From: Actinomycetospora lemnae
GTDB lineage: Bacteria; Actinomycetota; Actinomycetes; Mycobacteriales; Pseudonocardiaceae
Length of the DNA stretch: 64,000 nt
Reading direction: 5' to 3'
Assembly (NCBI RefSeq): GCF_028737315.1
Contig: NZ_JAQZAO010000008.1
Location: 266,952-330,951, forward strand
Every line of letters starts with the position of its first letter. The first letter of the stretch is position 1. The notes under the pieces are model-generated. The model was given only the letters and a program-made list of their open reading frames with translations, was not told the origin of the DNA and did no database searches. A program made the position numbers and the translations under genes. Below, piece after piece: positions 50,857 to 60,893 of the stretch.

Positions 50857-52248
50857 TCAGTTGACGCAGCCGGGCGCGGCGGCGGTGATCGGCGGGGTCG
50901 GGGAGACCGGGGGCCCGGAGGGAGCGCCCGTCCCGTCCCCGTCCCCGTTCTCGCCCGTCCCGTCCTCCGACGACGCCGACGACCCGCTCGCGTCGTCCTC
51001 CGCGCTCGCGTCGTCCTGGGAGCTCGCGTCGTCCTCGTCCACCGAGACCCGGACACGGTCGAGCCTCGAGCTCGCCGAGGCATCGGTGGCGCTGCCCGGA
51101 GGCGGCGGGGAGAGCGCCGCGAGCGCGGCGGGGTTGCCGGCGTCGGCGGCGATGGCGGTGGCGACGAAGGTCCGGACCTCGTCGGGATCGACCTGGACCG
51201 CCGTCCCGTCGTACGGGGTGCTGAGCTCGGTGGAGCCGGTGGGGATGGTCCGGAAGGTGACCGCCCCGGCCGAGAGTCCCTGCATCTGGCGGGCGAAGGC
51301 GAGCACGTCCCAGCCGGCGTCGAGGGTCACCGACCGCGACACGGCGCCGGTGATGCGGCTGACCGCGAACGGGTCGGCGAGCGTGTTGGCCGAGAGCAGC
51401 GTGTCGGTCGCGCCGGCGAGGAACACCTGCTGGCGCGCGATGCGGTCGAGGTCGCCGTTGGGCAGCCCGTGGCGCTGACGCACGAACGCGAGCGCCTGCG
51501 CGCCGCTGACCCGCTGGGGCCCGGCGGGCAGCGCGAGGCCGGTGTAGGAGTCCTGCGCGGGCGCGCGCAGGCAGACCGGCACCCCGCCGATCGCCGTGCT
51601 GACGTCGGCGAACCCGGCGAGGTTGACCGCGGCGAAGTGCGAGATCGGCAGGCCGGTCAGCTGCTGGACGGCGCCGATCGTGGCCCGCGCGCCGGCGGCG
51701 GAGGCGGCGCGCACGACGGCCGGGTCGTCCGGGGGCGGGGGCGCGGTGGCCTCGGCGGCGAAGAGGCTGGTGCTGCCGGTCGGTCCCGAGCCGGTCATCG
51801 CGTCGGTCGCCTGCGCGGCGGCCCGCGACCACGCCGAATTGATCTTGTGTCGCCCGAGGCCCTGTCCGAGGTCGACGTAGGCGTCACGCGGGATCGAGAT
51901 GGCGGTCGCGCGACCGCCGCCGGCGGGGACGTGGACGACGGTCAGCGAGTCGGCCGTACCGCCGCCGGAGTCGTCGTCGCCGGCGTTGAGCGCCGCGAGG
52001 ACGTCCTCGGGGAGCTGGTTGCCCTGGGCGTCGGTGCGGTTGTCGAGACCGACCAGCAGGATGTTCTGCTCACCCGTCGCGGACGGCTCCGGGGTGTCGA
52101 TGACGGCAGCACCCGGCGTGGATCGATCCAGCGCCCGCAGCTGGGCCCAGCCCGCCGCGGACAGCCCCATCACGGCCACCGACAGGACCGTCACGACGAG
52201 GCGCGCGAACCAGCGCAGGCGCCACCGACGCCGATCCGGACCGATCAC
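50857..52248 (-). CDS. LytR-CpsA-Psr (LCP) family protein
   Basis: 463 residues. One membrane anchor (residues 14-36), then the LCP domain: NILLVGLDNRTD, SIPRDAYVDL, HKINSAW and VRQRHGLPNGDLDRIARQQ. A Ser/Asp-rich low-complexity stretch and a C-terminal GCVN close it. LCP enzymes attach teichoic acid or arabinogalactan to peptidoglycan. Insert at about 155-175 (Pro/Ala) is longer than usual. Confidence 0.88.
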   Translation of the reverse strand: MIGPDRRRWRLRWFARLVVTVLSVAVMGLSAAGWAQLRALDRSTPGAAVIDTPEPSATGEQNILLVGLDNRTDAQGNQLPEDVLAALNAGDDDSGGGTADSLTVVHVPAGGGRATAISIPRDAYVDLGQGLGRHKINSAWSRAAAQATDAMTGSGPTGSTSLFAAEATAPPPPDDPAVVRAASAAGARATIGAVQQLTGLPISHFAAVNLAGFADVSTAIGGVPVCLRAPAQDSYTGLALPAGPQRVSGAQALAFVRQRHGLPNGDLDRIARQQVFLAGATDTLLSANTLADPFAVSRITGAVSRSVTLDAGWDVLAFARQMQGLSAGAVTFRTIPTGSTELSTPYDGTAVQVDPDEVRTFVATAIAADAGNPAALAALSPPPPGSATDASASSRLDRVRVSVDEDDASSQDDASAEDDASGSSASSEDGTGENGDGDGTGAPSGPPVSPTPPITAAAPGCVN

Positions 52249-52454
52249 CAGCTCAGCGTTCCCCGTACCGCGTCACTCGTCACGTCCCAGTGCAGGGCAT
52301 CTCAGAACGGAACACTCGTCCGTGACCAGGCCGTGACCCGCGCGAAGCCTGCCGATCACACACCGCACGTGTGAGATCCCGTCGCGCGTCCACAGCGGCC
52401 GTCGGCGACGCCCATCGTCGGGACACGCGCCGGGCACCACTGCCCGGCAGCACC

Positions 52455-53732
52455 TCACGCCGCCCTCGGCGTCGCCTCCGCACCGGGGCGGGCGACGTCG
52501 AGGGGATGGGCGGTCTCGTCCGGCCCCAGACGCCCGACGACCAGCGCGACCGCCCCGATCGCGAGGGGCACCAGGCCCGCGGCGAGGAACACCGGTGTCA
52601 GGCCGACGACCTCGCTCACCGGCCCGGCGAGGGCCATCGACACGGGCATGAAGGCGAGCGAGACGAAGAAGTCGAGGCTGGTCACGCGCCCGAGCAGCGC
52701 GGGCGGGACGCGGCGCTGGAGCAGCGTCCCCCAGATCACCTGCGGGGCGCTGAACAGCCCGCCCACCACGAAGCCGGCGAGCACCATCGGCCACAGCGTC
52801 GTCGCGAGACCGAACACGACCATCGGCACGCACGCCGCCGACCACATCGCGATCATGACCGTCAGGTACCGGCGCGGGAGGCGCAGCGAGGCGACGAGGA
52901 TCGACGCGATCGCCCCGCCCGCGCCGTGCGCGAGCAGCACGAGCGAGTGCCCGCCGGGTCCGCCGTCGGCGCGCTCGATGATCGCGAAGGGCACGAGCAC
53001 CTCGAGCGGTCCGAGCACCACGAGGATCATCAGCGACGCGAACACCAGCGTCACCAGCAGCCACCGCGTCCCGACCATGTAGCGGAAGCCCTCGACGAGG
53101 TCACGGACGACCGCGCCGGCGCCACCGCTGGTCCCGAGGTCCCGGCGCAGCGCGCGGCGGGGCAGCGACAGCGCGGCGACCAGCCCGGCGAGGCACGCGA
53201 CGGCGGTGGCCCCGAGGGCCGCGGCGGGGGAGTACGCCGCGACGAGCACCCCCGCGAGCGCCGGGCCCGCGCCCTGCAGCAGCACCGGGCGCACCACGCC
53301 CTCGAGCCCGTTGACCGCGAGCAGCTCGTCGGCGTCGACCATCGCCGGCACGAGCGCCGAGTAGGCGGGGAAGAACATCCCCATCGACAGGCCGATCACG
53401 CCGGCGACGAGGACGAGCAGCGGGACCGTCAGCGCGCCCAGCGCCGACAGGCCCGCGACCAGCCCGATCGACGCGGCGAGCATCGCCATGACGCCGACGA
53501 GGATGCGCTTCTGCGGGACGCGGTCGGCGAGGACGCCACCGAGCAGGGCGGTGACGACGACGCCCAGCGCGAGCGCGCCGGACACGATCGAGAGCTCTGC
53601 GGGCCCGCCCCCGAGCTCGACCACCTGCCAGACGACCGCGAGCGTCCACAGCCCCTCGGCGAGCACCGAGAGCGCGAGCGCCGTCGCCAGCCGCCGGTAG
53701 GCGGGCCGCCGCAGCGGGCGCAGCGCGCGCAT
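52455..53732 (-). CDS. MFS transporter
   Basis: 425 residues with 11-12 spans; the MFS loop-2 motif is GGVLADRVPQKR. Resembles enterobactin/macrolide-type exporters (MefA/EntS group). I started at ATG 53732 because GGAAGGGG lies upstream and the 44 further N-terminal codons are not family-like. Divergent to a short 86-residue gene. Confidence 0.83.
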   Translation of the reverse strand: MRALRPLRRPAYRRLATALALSVLAEGLWTLAVVWQVVELGGGPAELSIVSGALALGVVVTALLGGVLADRVPQKRILVGVMAMLAASIGLVAGLSALGALTVPLLVLVAGVIGLSMGMFFPAYSALVPAMVDADELLAVNGLEGVVRPVLLQGAGPALAGVLVAAYSPAAALGATAVACLAGLVAALSLPRRALRRDLGTSGGAGAVVRDLVEGFRYMVGTRWLLVTLVFASLMILVVLGPLEVLVPFAIIERADGGPGGHSLVLLAHGAGGAIASILVASLRLPRRYLTVMIAMWSAACVPMVVFGLATTLWPMVLAGFVVGGLFSAPQVIWGTLLQRRVPPALLGRVTSLDFFVSLAFMPVSMALAGPVSEVVGLTPVFLAAGLVPLAIGAVALVVGRLGPDETAHPLDVARPGAEATPRAA

Positions 53733-53848
53733 CGCGACCGACCCCTTCCTCCCGTGATCACCCGAGGGCGCACCGCACGCTAGGGCCTCGACGGGGGTGC
53801 CGGTCCAGCGGTTTCCGTTGCTCCCCGGGGCCGGAACGAGTAGACCGT

Positions 53849-54109
53849 GTGATCGTGCGGGCACAGCGCTGGATCGCCGAGGTCGGGCCGGAGAACGCGG
53901 CGTTCCTCGCCACGCGCAGCCGCACGGCCGTCCTCGCCTCCGAGTACCGGCCGCGCGATCTCGGTGACGGTCGCGTCGCCTACGACGAGCGCTCGCTCGG
54001 CGCGGCCCGCGAGCTCTCCGAGGAGGAGGAGGGCGCCATCACCGACGACGGTGACGGGCTGCGGGTGTGGGTCGGCGACGACGCGTTCGACCTCGAGGAA
54101 CAGGGCTGA
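53849..54109 (+). CDS. Hypothetical protein, 86 aa, acidic
   Basis: MIVRAQRWIAEVGPENAAFL, then GAARELSEEEEGAITDDGDG and VWVGDDAFDLEEQG. Acidic with no membrane segment or Cys. It starts with GTG; the preceding bases are AGACCGT, so no clear ribosome site. Lies 117 nt from the divergent MFS start. Family unknown. Confidence 0.4.
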   Translation: MIVRAQRWIAEVGPENAAFLATRSRTAVLASEYRPRDLGDGRVAYDERSLGAARELSEEEEGAITDDGDGLRVWVGDDAFDLEEQG

Positions 54110-54234
54110 CCGCGACGGTGACGGCCTCCGCCCGCGGTCGACGGAGCGCCTCGACGGCGACGACCGCACGCAGGACGGGCTGCTCGCGCCTCGCCGCGGG
54201 CCTGGTGGCGCCGGCGGGCGGACCCGCCCTCCCG

Positions 54235-54603
54235 TCAGGCGACCGGCGTCGACGGAACCGGGCGCCGCGCGCCCGGACGGGCGACGCGGCCGGCGGGAGC
54301 CGGGACGCGCCGGGGCGAGACGCGCGGGGTCGGCGGCGGCCCGGCCTGGCCGACCGCGGCCACCGGGCGGCCCGCGAGGACGGCCGCGAGCACGGCGACG
54401 ACCTCGCCCAGCGAGTGGTAGCGGCGCTCGGGCAGGCGCTGGATCAGGCCGCGCGAGACCGTGTCGACGCCGTAGATGTCCCCGGCGGTCACGACCTGCC
54501 AGCGCAGGGCCGGGAAGGTGAGGTCGCCGAGCACCGCGGCGAGCCGCTCGGCGAGGCCCGCGACCTCGGGTGTCGCGGGCGGGGCGGCGGGGCGAGTGTT
54601 CAT
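54235..54603 (-). CDS. DUF2795-like protein with basic tail
   Basis: 122 residues. LTFPALRWQVVTAGDIYGVD, then LPERRYHSLGEVVAVLAAVL is the DUF2795 helical pattern. The last 40 residues are Arg/Pro-rich. GGAGG precedes the ATG at good distance. A second, shorter DUF2795 protein is encoded at 17661. Confidence 0.62.
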   Translation of the reverse strand: MNTRPAAPPATPEVAGLAERLAAVLGDLTFPALRWQVVTAGDIYGVDTVSRGLIQRLPERRYHSLGEVVAVLAAVLAGRPVAAVGQAGPPPTPRVSPRRVPAPAGRVARPGARRPVPSTPVA

Positions 54604-54748
54604 CGGGACCTCCGAGAGGGGCGCCTGGTCGCGCGCAGCGGAATTCCCCGAACGACCGTTCGTCAATCCGGGGCGTCACCCCTGCGTCGATGATCGTGGG
54701 GGCCCGCACCGTCGCCAGGCGCCCCTACTGCCCGGTAACCTCCCACGC

Positions 54749-55240
54749 GTGAGCACTCCGAGCGTGCTGGGTACGTGGCGTCGCCTCTCCGGCTCGTGGC
54801 CGGGCCGCCTGCTGGTCAGCGCGGCCGTGTGGCTGCGGGCGCCGTACTTCCTCACCGCCGCGCCGGTGATCCGCCGGCTCGAGCCGGGGCGTGCCGAGGT
54901 GTCGCTGCGCAACTGGTGGCTCGTGCACAACCACCTCGGCACCGTGCACGCCATCGCGTCGTGCAACCTCGCCGAGTACGCGATGGGCGTGATGGCCGAG
55001 GCGACGACGCCCTCGACGCACCGGTGGATCCCGCGCGGGATGAGCGTGCAGTACCTCGCGAAGGCCGACACCGACCTCCTCGCCGTCGCCACCTTCGCCC
55101 AGGCGCCGGCGTTCTCCGACGAGGCCGAGGACGTCGACGCCGAGGTCGTGATCACCGACGGGCGCGGGCAGGAGGTCGTGCACGCGACCATCACGCTGCG
55201 GATCTCCCCGCGCCCCGCGCGCGTGCCCGCGACGGCCTGA
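54749..55240 (+). CDS. Hot-dog fold protein, DUF4442-like
   Basis: 163 residues. SLRNWWLVHNHLGTVHAIAS and the core helix NLAEYAMGVMAEA match DUF4442/YiiD-type thioesterase folds, with the strand-rich end DAEVVITDGRGQEVVHATIT. Catalytic residues are not established for this group. GTG start. Two small hairpins follow. Confidence 0.72.
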   Translation: MSTPSVLGTWRRLSGSWPGRLLVSAAVWLRAPYFLTAAPVIRRLEPGRAEVSLRNWWLVHNHLGTVHAIASCNLAEYAMGVMAEATTPSTHRWIPRGMSVQYLAKADTDLLAVATFAQAPAFSDEAEDVDAEVVITDGRGQEVVHATITLRISPRPARVPATA

Positions 55241-55252
55241 CGCCCGCGGGGG

Positions 55253-55280
55253 GAGCAGCGAACGCCCTATCGGCGTGCTC
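55253..55280. terminator. Small hairpin with CTATC loop
   Basis: GAGCA...ACGCC pairs with GGCGT...GCTC around CTATC, with a small bulge. The CTATC loop recalls the 40-nt hairpins. Confidence 0.4.
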
Positions 55281-55303
55281 GTCTGTTCTTCGTTGCCGTA
55301 GAA

Positions 55304-55326
55304 GCAGCGAACAGCGCGTTCGCTGC
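55304..55326. terminator. GCAGCGAAC hairpin
   Basis: GCAGCGAAC and GTTCGCTGC, 9 bp, around AGCGC. Third hairpin in the window built on this word. Confidence 0.55.
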
Positions 55327-55354
55327 GACCGGACGTGCCACGATCCGCGGCGAG

Positions 55355-56809
55355 ATGGCTCCGCCGACCACGACCTCCGACCAGGTCCACGCGTACCGCT
55401 TCGGCCTGCGCCGGCTGCAGTCCGCGCTGGTGCGGCGCCAGGCCGTGCCGGGCACCGACCCGCTGCGCGCCCAGCACCGCGCGACGGTCGCGGGCGCGCT
55501 GCTCGCCGCGCTGGCGCTCGCGGTGGCCGCCGTGTGGGGGCTGCTCGACCGCCCGGCCGACTGGCGCACCGCCGGCGTCGTCGTGGCCGAGGGCTCCGGC
55601 GCGCTCTACGTCGTCGTGCACGAGCCCGACCGGCTGGTCCCCGTGCCCAACCTCGCCTCCGCGCGCCTCGTGCTCGCCGGGCTGGCTGCGGCCGGAGGGC
55701 CGGCGGGCGACCCGACACCGGTCGAGGTGTCCGAGGCCGACCTCGCGACCGCGCCCCGCGAGCGCGGGGTGGGCATCGTCGACGCGCCGCCGCTGCCGCC
55801 CGCGGGCGCGCCGGTGCCGCCGGTGTGGTCGGTGTGTGACACCGGCAGCCCGCAGCCCGGCGCCGCCCGCCCGTGGGAGCAGCCGCGGGTGTGGACGACG
55901 GTGCTCGCCGGCCCCGCGGCCCCGGCCCGCCCCCTGGAGCCCGGGCGCGGGCTGCTGCTGCGCGACCGCTTCGACGGCACCTGGCTCGTCCACGACGGCG
56001 TGCGCTCGCGCCTGGACCTGCGCGACCCCGCGGTGGTCGTCGCCTTCGACCTCGCGGGCCAGCTCCCCCGGCCGGTGAGCACGAGCCTGCTCAACACGCT
56101 CACCGAGGGCCCGCCGATCGTCGCGCCGGTGATCGCCGGGCGCGGGGAGGTGCCGCCGGCGGGGCTGCTGGTCGGCGAGCCGGTCGGCGGGGTCGTGCGG
56201 CTCGTGGGCCCGGGCACGCCGGACCGCTGGTACGTGGTGCAGCGCGAGGGCGTGCAGGAGGTCCCCGAGGTCGTGGCGCGCCTCGTGCGCCTGTCCGACC
56301 CCGACCCGGCGCGCGCCGCCGCCCCCGTCCCGATCGTCTCGCCGGGCCAGCTGCGCCCGCTCGCCACCGCCCGCGGGATCGCCGTCGCCGCCTACCCCGA
56401 CCCCGTCCCCCGCGCCGTGCCGATGGCCGAGGCGCCGACCACCTGCGCGAGCGCGCAGGGCGGCGGGCCGGTGGGGCTCACGGTCGGCGCGGCGCCGCCC
56501 GCGACGGCGACACCGCCCGCCGTGCTCGCGCAGGCCGACGGCTCCGGCGACCGGGTGGACGCCGTCGCGGTGCCCGGCGGCGGGGTCGTCGTCCGCGCCG
56601 TGCCGGTCGGGCGCGACGACGCCCCGGGCAGCCCCACCGTGATCTCCGGGTCCGGCACGGCGTCGGTGGTCCCCGATCCGGAGACGGCGACGGCGCTGGG
56701 CCTGGGCGAGGCGTTCCCGGCCGCTCCCGGTGCGGTGGTGGGCCTGCTCCCGGCCGGACCGGTGCTCTCGGTGCCCGACGCGCTGACCCCGCTGCCCGCC
56801 GGCGGTTGA
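55355..56809 (+). CDS. eccB: Type VII secretion protein EccB
   Basis: 484 residues. N-terminal cytoplasmic helix VHAYRFGLRRLQSALVRRQA, membrane span near 46-63, then a long extracytoplasmic domain with the EccB block VPNLASARLVLAG and GRGLLLRDRFDGTWLV. EccB is a core part of the ESX membrane complex. No other Esx or Ecc gene is in this window, so it is an orphan here. It is convergent to the truncated kinase gene with 4 nt between. Confidence 0.86.
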   Translation: MAPPTTTSDQVHAYRFGLRRLQSALVRRQAVPGTDPLRAQHRATVAGALLAALALAVAAVWGLLDRPADWRTAGVVVAEGSGALYVVVHEPDRLVPVPNLASARLVLAGLAAAGGPAGDPTPVEVSEADLATAPRERGVGIVDAPPLPPAGAPVPPVWSVCDTGSPQPGAARPWEQPRVWTTVLAGPAAPARPLEPGRGLLLRDRFDGTWLVHDGVRSRLDLRDPAVVVAFDLAGQLPRPVSTSLLNTLTEGPPIVAPVIAGRGEVPPAGLLVGEPVGGVVRLVGPGTPDRWYVVQREGVQEVPEVVARLVRLSDPDPARAAAPVPIVSPGQLRPLATARGIAVAAYPDPVPRAVPMAEAPTTCASAQGGGPVGLTVGAAPPATATPPAVLAQADGSGDRVDAVAVPGGGVVVRAVPVGRDDAPGSPTVISGSGTASVVPDPETATALGLGEAFPAAPGAVVGLLPAGPVLSVPDALTPLPAGG

Positions 56810-56813
56810 CCCC

Positions 56814-58101
56814 TCAGGGAGCCGCCGGGGTCGTCGTCGTGGTGGTCGTGGTGTCGTCGTCCTCGTCCGGCGGGTCCACGGGCGGCGGGACGACCACCGG
56901 CGGGCGGACCGTCGTCGTGGTCGTGGTGGTGGTGGTCGTCGTGGTGGTGCGCCGGGTGGTCGTGGTGCTCCGGGTGCGCGGCGCGGTGGCCGCCTCGGTC
57001 TCGTCCTCGGTGGTCGTCACCTGCGGCGCGACCGGCAACGGGGGCGGGGGCGGCGCGAGCGTCGCCGACGGGGCCGGCGGCGGCAGCGGCTTCTCCTCCG
57101 AGAGCACCGCATACGCCACGGCGGACCCGGCGATGAGCAGCGTCGCCGCGGCCGCGGCGATCACGGCGGCCACCCGGCGACGACGGCCCGCGGGACGCGC
57201 CAGCGGTGACGCTCCGGTGGGCTCCGGCTCGGCGGCGCGCGCCTCGACCGCGGGACCGACCGCCATCGGGCCGGAGCCGCCCACGAGGCTCGTCGGCGCG
57301 GTCATGAGCACCGGCGAGAGCACGGTCTCCGCCTCCATGCCGACCTCGCGGGACACCCCGCGCAGCGCGGCCACCACCTCCTCGGCGGTGGGGCGGTCGC
57401 CGGGCTCGTCGGCGGTCATCGCCGTGAGCAGCGCCTCGAGGCCCGGCGAGAGGCCGGACGGGACGACGGGACGGCGGTGCAGGCGCGCGACGGCCGCCTC
57501 GAGGGCGTTGCCCGGGTACTCGCGGCGGCCGGTGAGGCACTCGATGAGCACGAGGCCCAGCGCGTAGATGTCCACCGCGCCGTCGATCGGCTCGCCGCGC
57601 ACCTGCTCCGGGCTGAGGTACGACGCCGTGCCGATGACCATCCCGGCCGCGGCGGTGCACGTAGGCCAGGGCGTCGGCCAGCGCCGCCCCGAGCGCGACG
57701 ACGTCGACGACCGGCAGCGGACCGGAGCGGACGCGCTGCGCGAGCGTGTCGCCCTCGATGAGCTGCATGACGAAGTAGGCGCGGCCGTCCTCGTCGCCGA
57801 CGTCGTAGACGGTGACGAGCCCCGGGTGCGACAGGCCGGCGAGCGTGAGCACCTCGCGGCGGTGGCGGGCCTCCTGGCCCTCCTCGATGTCGCCGATCTT
57901 CTCGGCGGGGTCGGCGGGATCGCCCGGCTCGGCGTCCGCGGCCGCGACGGAGCCCGCCGCGTTGAACATCTTGATGGCCACGTCGCGGCCGAGGAGCTCG
58001 TCGCGGGCCCGGAAAACGTCGGCGGCACCGCCACGCCCGATGAGGTCGCCGAGCGTGTAGCGCCCGCCGACCATCGCGGGCGGACCGGTGTCGGTGCTCA
58101 C
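56814..58101 (-). pseudogene. Ser/Thr protein kinase with deleted catalytic core and frameshift
   Basis: The N-terminal lobe is intact: GRGGAADVF, VAIKMF and the ALADALAYVHRRG helix before the catalytic loop. Reading then breaks at about 57650, and another frame continues with GMVIGTASYLSPEQVRG, ending in a membrane span (AAVIAAAAATLLIAGSAVAY) and a Thr-rich tail. The HRDVKPxN and DFG motifs, which should lie between, are absent. The join falls at GCCGCGG, where the two sides share 7 bases, as expected of a short-repeat deletion. It may be a true pseudokinase or an assembly error. Confidence 0.82.
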
Positions 58102-58337
58102 TGCCCGCCCCCCTCCCGGTGCGCGCTCGCCCCGATCATCCCGTACGACCGGGTCCCTCGTCTGCGTGACGTCGCGGGCGGCGCGTCGCCCGAACGGCGG
58201 GTTGCCCCCGGCGGGCGCGGCGATCGTGCCACCGCAGCTCGACGGTGCCGCGACCACGGGGCACCGTCCGGAGGCGCACGGCCTCCGGTCGGTGGTTCGG
58301 TGCGGAGCGTGTCCGCGTTACCCGATCGAGGGGCGGG

Positions 58338-60851
58338 TCACCCCGGACCGAGGCGGTCCAGGACCGACGGCAGGTCACCGGGGTGCACGACGACAAGCGA
58401 GCGCGTCGCCCGGGTGAGGGCGACGTAGAGGTCGTTGAGGCCGCGCGGGGAGGCGTCGACCACGCCCTCGGGGTCGACGAGGACGACCGCGTCGAACTCG
58501 AGGCCCTTGGCGTCGGCGACCTCCGAGACCACGATCTGCGCGCCGAGGTCCACGGTCGGATCGCCGTCGGGGGCGCCCGTCGGACCCGCCGCGACGCCCA
58601 GCGCCGCGGCCAGCGCGTCGACCCGCGTGTCCGGGGCGAGCACCGCGACCCGCCCGGCGCCCTCGGCGTCGACGACGGCCTCGCGCGCGGCCCGCGCCTG
58701 GGCCACGGCGGCGTCGACCAGCCCGGCCTCGTCGGTGGCGACGGCCTGCGGCGCCAGCCCCGACTCGCGGACCGACTGCGGCGGGCGCGCCCCCGGGTCG
58801 ATCGCGGCGAGCACGTCGGCCGCGACCGCCATGATCTCCGCCGGCGTCCGGTAGTTGACCGTGAGCACCTCGCGGCGCCAGCGGGCGGCGACGTAGGGCG
58901 AGAGCACCTCGGCCCACGACGACGCCCCGCCCCGCGCGCCGGTCTGCGCGACGTCGCCGACGAGCGTCATCGAGCGGCTGGGGCACCGGCGCATGAGCAC
59001 CCGCCACGCCATGGGTGAGAGCTCCTGGGCCTCGTCGACGATGACGTGCCCGAAGGTCCAGGTGCGGTCGTCGGCGGCGCGCTCGGCGGCCGAGGCGTAG
59101 GTGGCCTCGCGGGTGCGGTCGGCCAGCACGCTGGCGTCGACGACGTCGGTGGGACGCAGGAGCTCGGGGTCCCAGTCCTCCTCCATCGCGAGGATCTCGA
59201 GCACGCCCGCCGCGTAGGCCTCGTCGGCCTCGCGCTTGCGCTCCTCGGCCTCGCGGGCGGCCGTGTCGTCCTCGCCGAGCAGCTCGGCGACCTCGTCGAG
59301 CAGCACCGCGTCCGCCGGGCTCCACCAGGCGCCGTCGAGGGGGTGCTCGGGCGGCGCGTCGCGGGCGAGCAGCTCGCGGTCGGCGTCGGACCAGCCGCGC
59401 GTCACCGCGCGCAGGCGGCGCGGGGAGGTCCACAGGTCGGCGAGCAGCTGCGGGGGCGTCAGCGTCGGCCACAGCTCGTCGAGCACCGCGCGCAGGTCGG
59501 GGTCGGCGCGCAGGCCGGCCCGGACGTCGGCGAGGTCGCCGCGGTCGAGCAGGTTGGTGCGCCCGTCGAGATCGCGGCCCACGCGCTCGACCTCGCGGCG
59601 GGCGAGCTGGTCGACCACCTCGCGCACGAACGTCCGCTTGGCGTCGTTGTGCGGGCGGCGGGTGCGCCGGGCGCGGGTGCGGGCCTGGGCGACGACGTCG
59701 CGGTCGACGACGACCGGCTCCCCGTCCACGACCAGCCGGATCGGCTGGCGCGGCAGTTCCTGACGGTCGCGCACGGCCGAGGCGAGCAGCTTGCTCATGT
59801 CCGTGCGGCCCTTGAGCGCCGCGGCGGCCGGGGCCTCGTGGCGGTGCGCGGCGAGGCCCGGGTAGAGCTCGCCGACCGTCGAGAGCAGCACGCTGGTCTC
59901 GCCGAGCGAGGGCAGGACCTGCTCGATGTAGCGCAGGAACGTCGGGTTCGGCCCGACGACGAGCACGCCGCGCCGGGCCAGCTGCCGGCGGTGGGTGTAG
60001 AGCAGGTACGCCGCGCGGTGCAGCGCGACCGCCGTCTTGCCGGTCCCCGGTCCGCCCTCGACGACGACGACGCCGTTGGCGCTGGACCGGATGACGCGGT
60101 CCTGCTCGCCCTGGATCGTCGCGACGATGTCGCCCATGCGGCCGGTGCGCCCCGCCGACAGGGCCGCGAGCAGCACCGCCTCGCCGGTCAGGCCGGTGCG
60201 CTGGGTGGCCCGTGACGCGGCGGCCGCTGCTGCTTCGTCGAGGTCGAGGATCTCGTCGTCGACGGCCGTGACGCGCCGGCTGCGCGAGCGGATGTGGCGC
60301 CGGCGGGTCACGCCGTCCGGGGACGCGGCGGTCGCGGTGTAGTACGGCCGGGCCGCGGGGGCGCGCCAGTCGACGAGCAGCGGCTCGTAGTCGTGCGCGT
60401 CGTCGAGCAGCCCGAGGCGCCCGACGTAGAGGACGTCCTGGTCTGCGCCGTCGCCGCCCTCGATCGGGCCGGGGTCGCCGTCGACGGGCGGGGGCGGCGG
60501 CCGGTCGGGATCGAGGTCGAGGCGCCCGAAGCACAGGCCCTGCTCGACGGCGGACAGGGTCGCGAGCTGCTCGGAGTACATCTGCGCGGCGGCGTCGCGC
60601 TCCGACACCGCCTGCGGGGTGCCGGTGGTCTCCTCGCGCAGCACCCGGGCGAGCAGGGCGGCCGTCTCGGCGCGCCGCTCGTCGAGCTTGCCGTAGAGCA
60701 TCGTGACGTAGGGCTGTTCGGCGGCCACCGGGTCGGAGTCGGTGTCCGGCGGGTCGCCGCGCGCGGTGTCGGCGGCGGACGGGGACGTACGGGTCACGCG
60801 GGCCTTCTCCAGCGGACGGTCCGGCGCCGGTGTGCCGGGACGACCATCCAC
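58338..60851 (-). CDS. HelD-like superfamily 1 helicase (RNA polymerase-recycling type)
   Basis: 837 residues. Walker A GGPGTGKTAVALH near residue 265, motif II DEAQELSP near 590, and motif VI region ALTRATRSL near the end. The N-terminal 200 residues (LYGKLDERRAETAALLARVL) are the HelD-type coiled arm, and YYTATAASPDGVTRRRHIRS follows. HelD/HelR proteins remove stalled RNA polymerase and can confer rifamycin tolerance. Start is uncertain; a GTG at 60797 is also possible. Confidence 0.86.
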   Translation of the reverse strand: MDGRPGTPAPDRPLEKARVTRTSPSAADTARGDPPDTDSDPVAAEQPYVTMLYGKLDERRAETAALLARVLREETTGTPQAVSERDAAAQMYSEQLATLSAVEQGLCFGRLDLDPDRPPPPPVDGDPGPIEGGDGADQDVLYVGRLGLLDDAHDYEPLLVDWRAPAARPYYTATAASPDGVTRRRHIRSRSRRVTAVDDEILDLDEAAAAAASRATQRTGLTGEAVLLAALSAGRTGRMGDIVATIQGEQDRVIRSSANGVVVVEGGPGTGKTAVALHRAAYLLYTHRRQLARRGVLVVGPNPTFLRYIEQVLPSLGETSVLLSTVGELYPGLAAHRHEAPAAAALKGRTDMSKLLASAVRDRQELPRQPIRLVVDGEPVVVDRDVVAQARTRARRTRRPHNDAKRTFVREVVDQLARREVERVGRDLDGRTNLLDRGDLADVRAGLRADPDLRAVLDELWPTLTPPQLLADLWTSPRRLRAVTRGWSDADRELLARDAPPEHPLDGAWWSPADAVLLDEVAELLGEDDTAAREAEERKREADEAYAAGVLEILAMEEDWDPELLRPTDVVDASVLADRTREATYASAAERAADDRTWTFGHVIVDEAQELSPMAWRVLMRRCPSRSMTLVGDVAQTGARGGASSWAEVLSPYVAARWRREVLTVNYRTPAEIMAVAADVLAAIDPGARPPQSVRESGLAPQAVATDEAGLVDAAVAQARAAREAVVDAEGAGRVAVLAPDTRVDALAAALGVAAGPTGAPDGDPTVDLGAQIVVSEVADAKGLEFDAVVLVDPEGVVDASPRGLNDLYVALTRATRSLVVVHPGDLPSVLDRLGPG

Positions 60852-60893
60852 GGTAGCGCCGCGGCCCGACCTCGCGCCGCCGTGTGGCGCACC

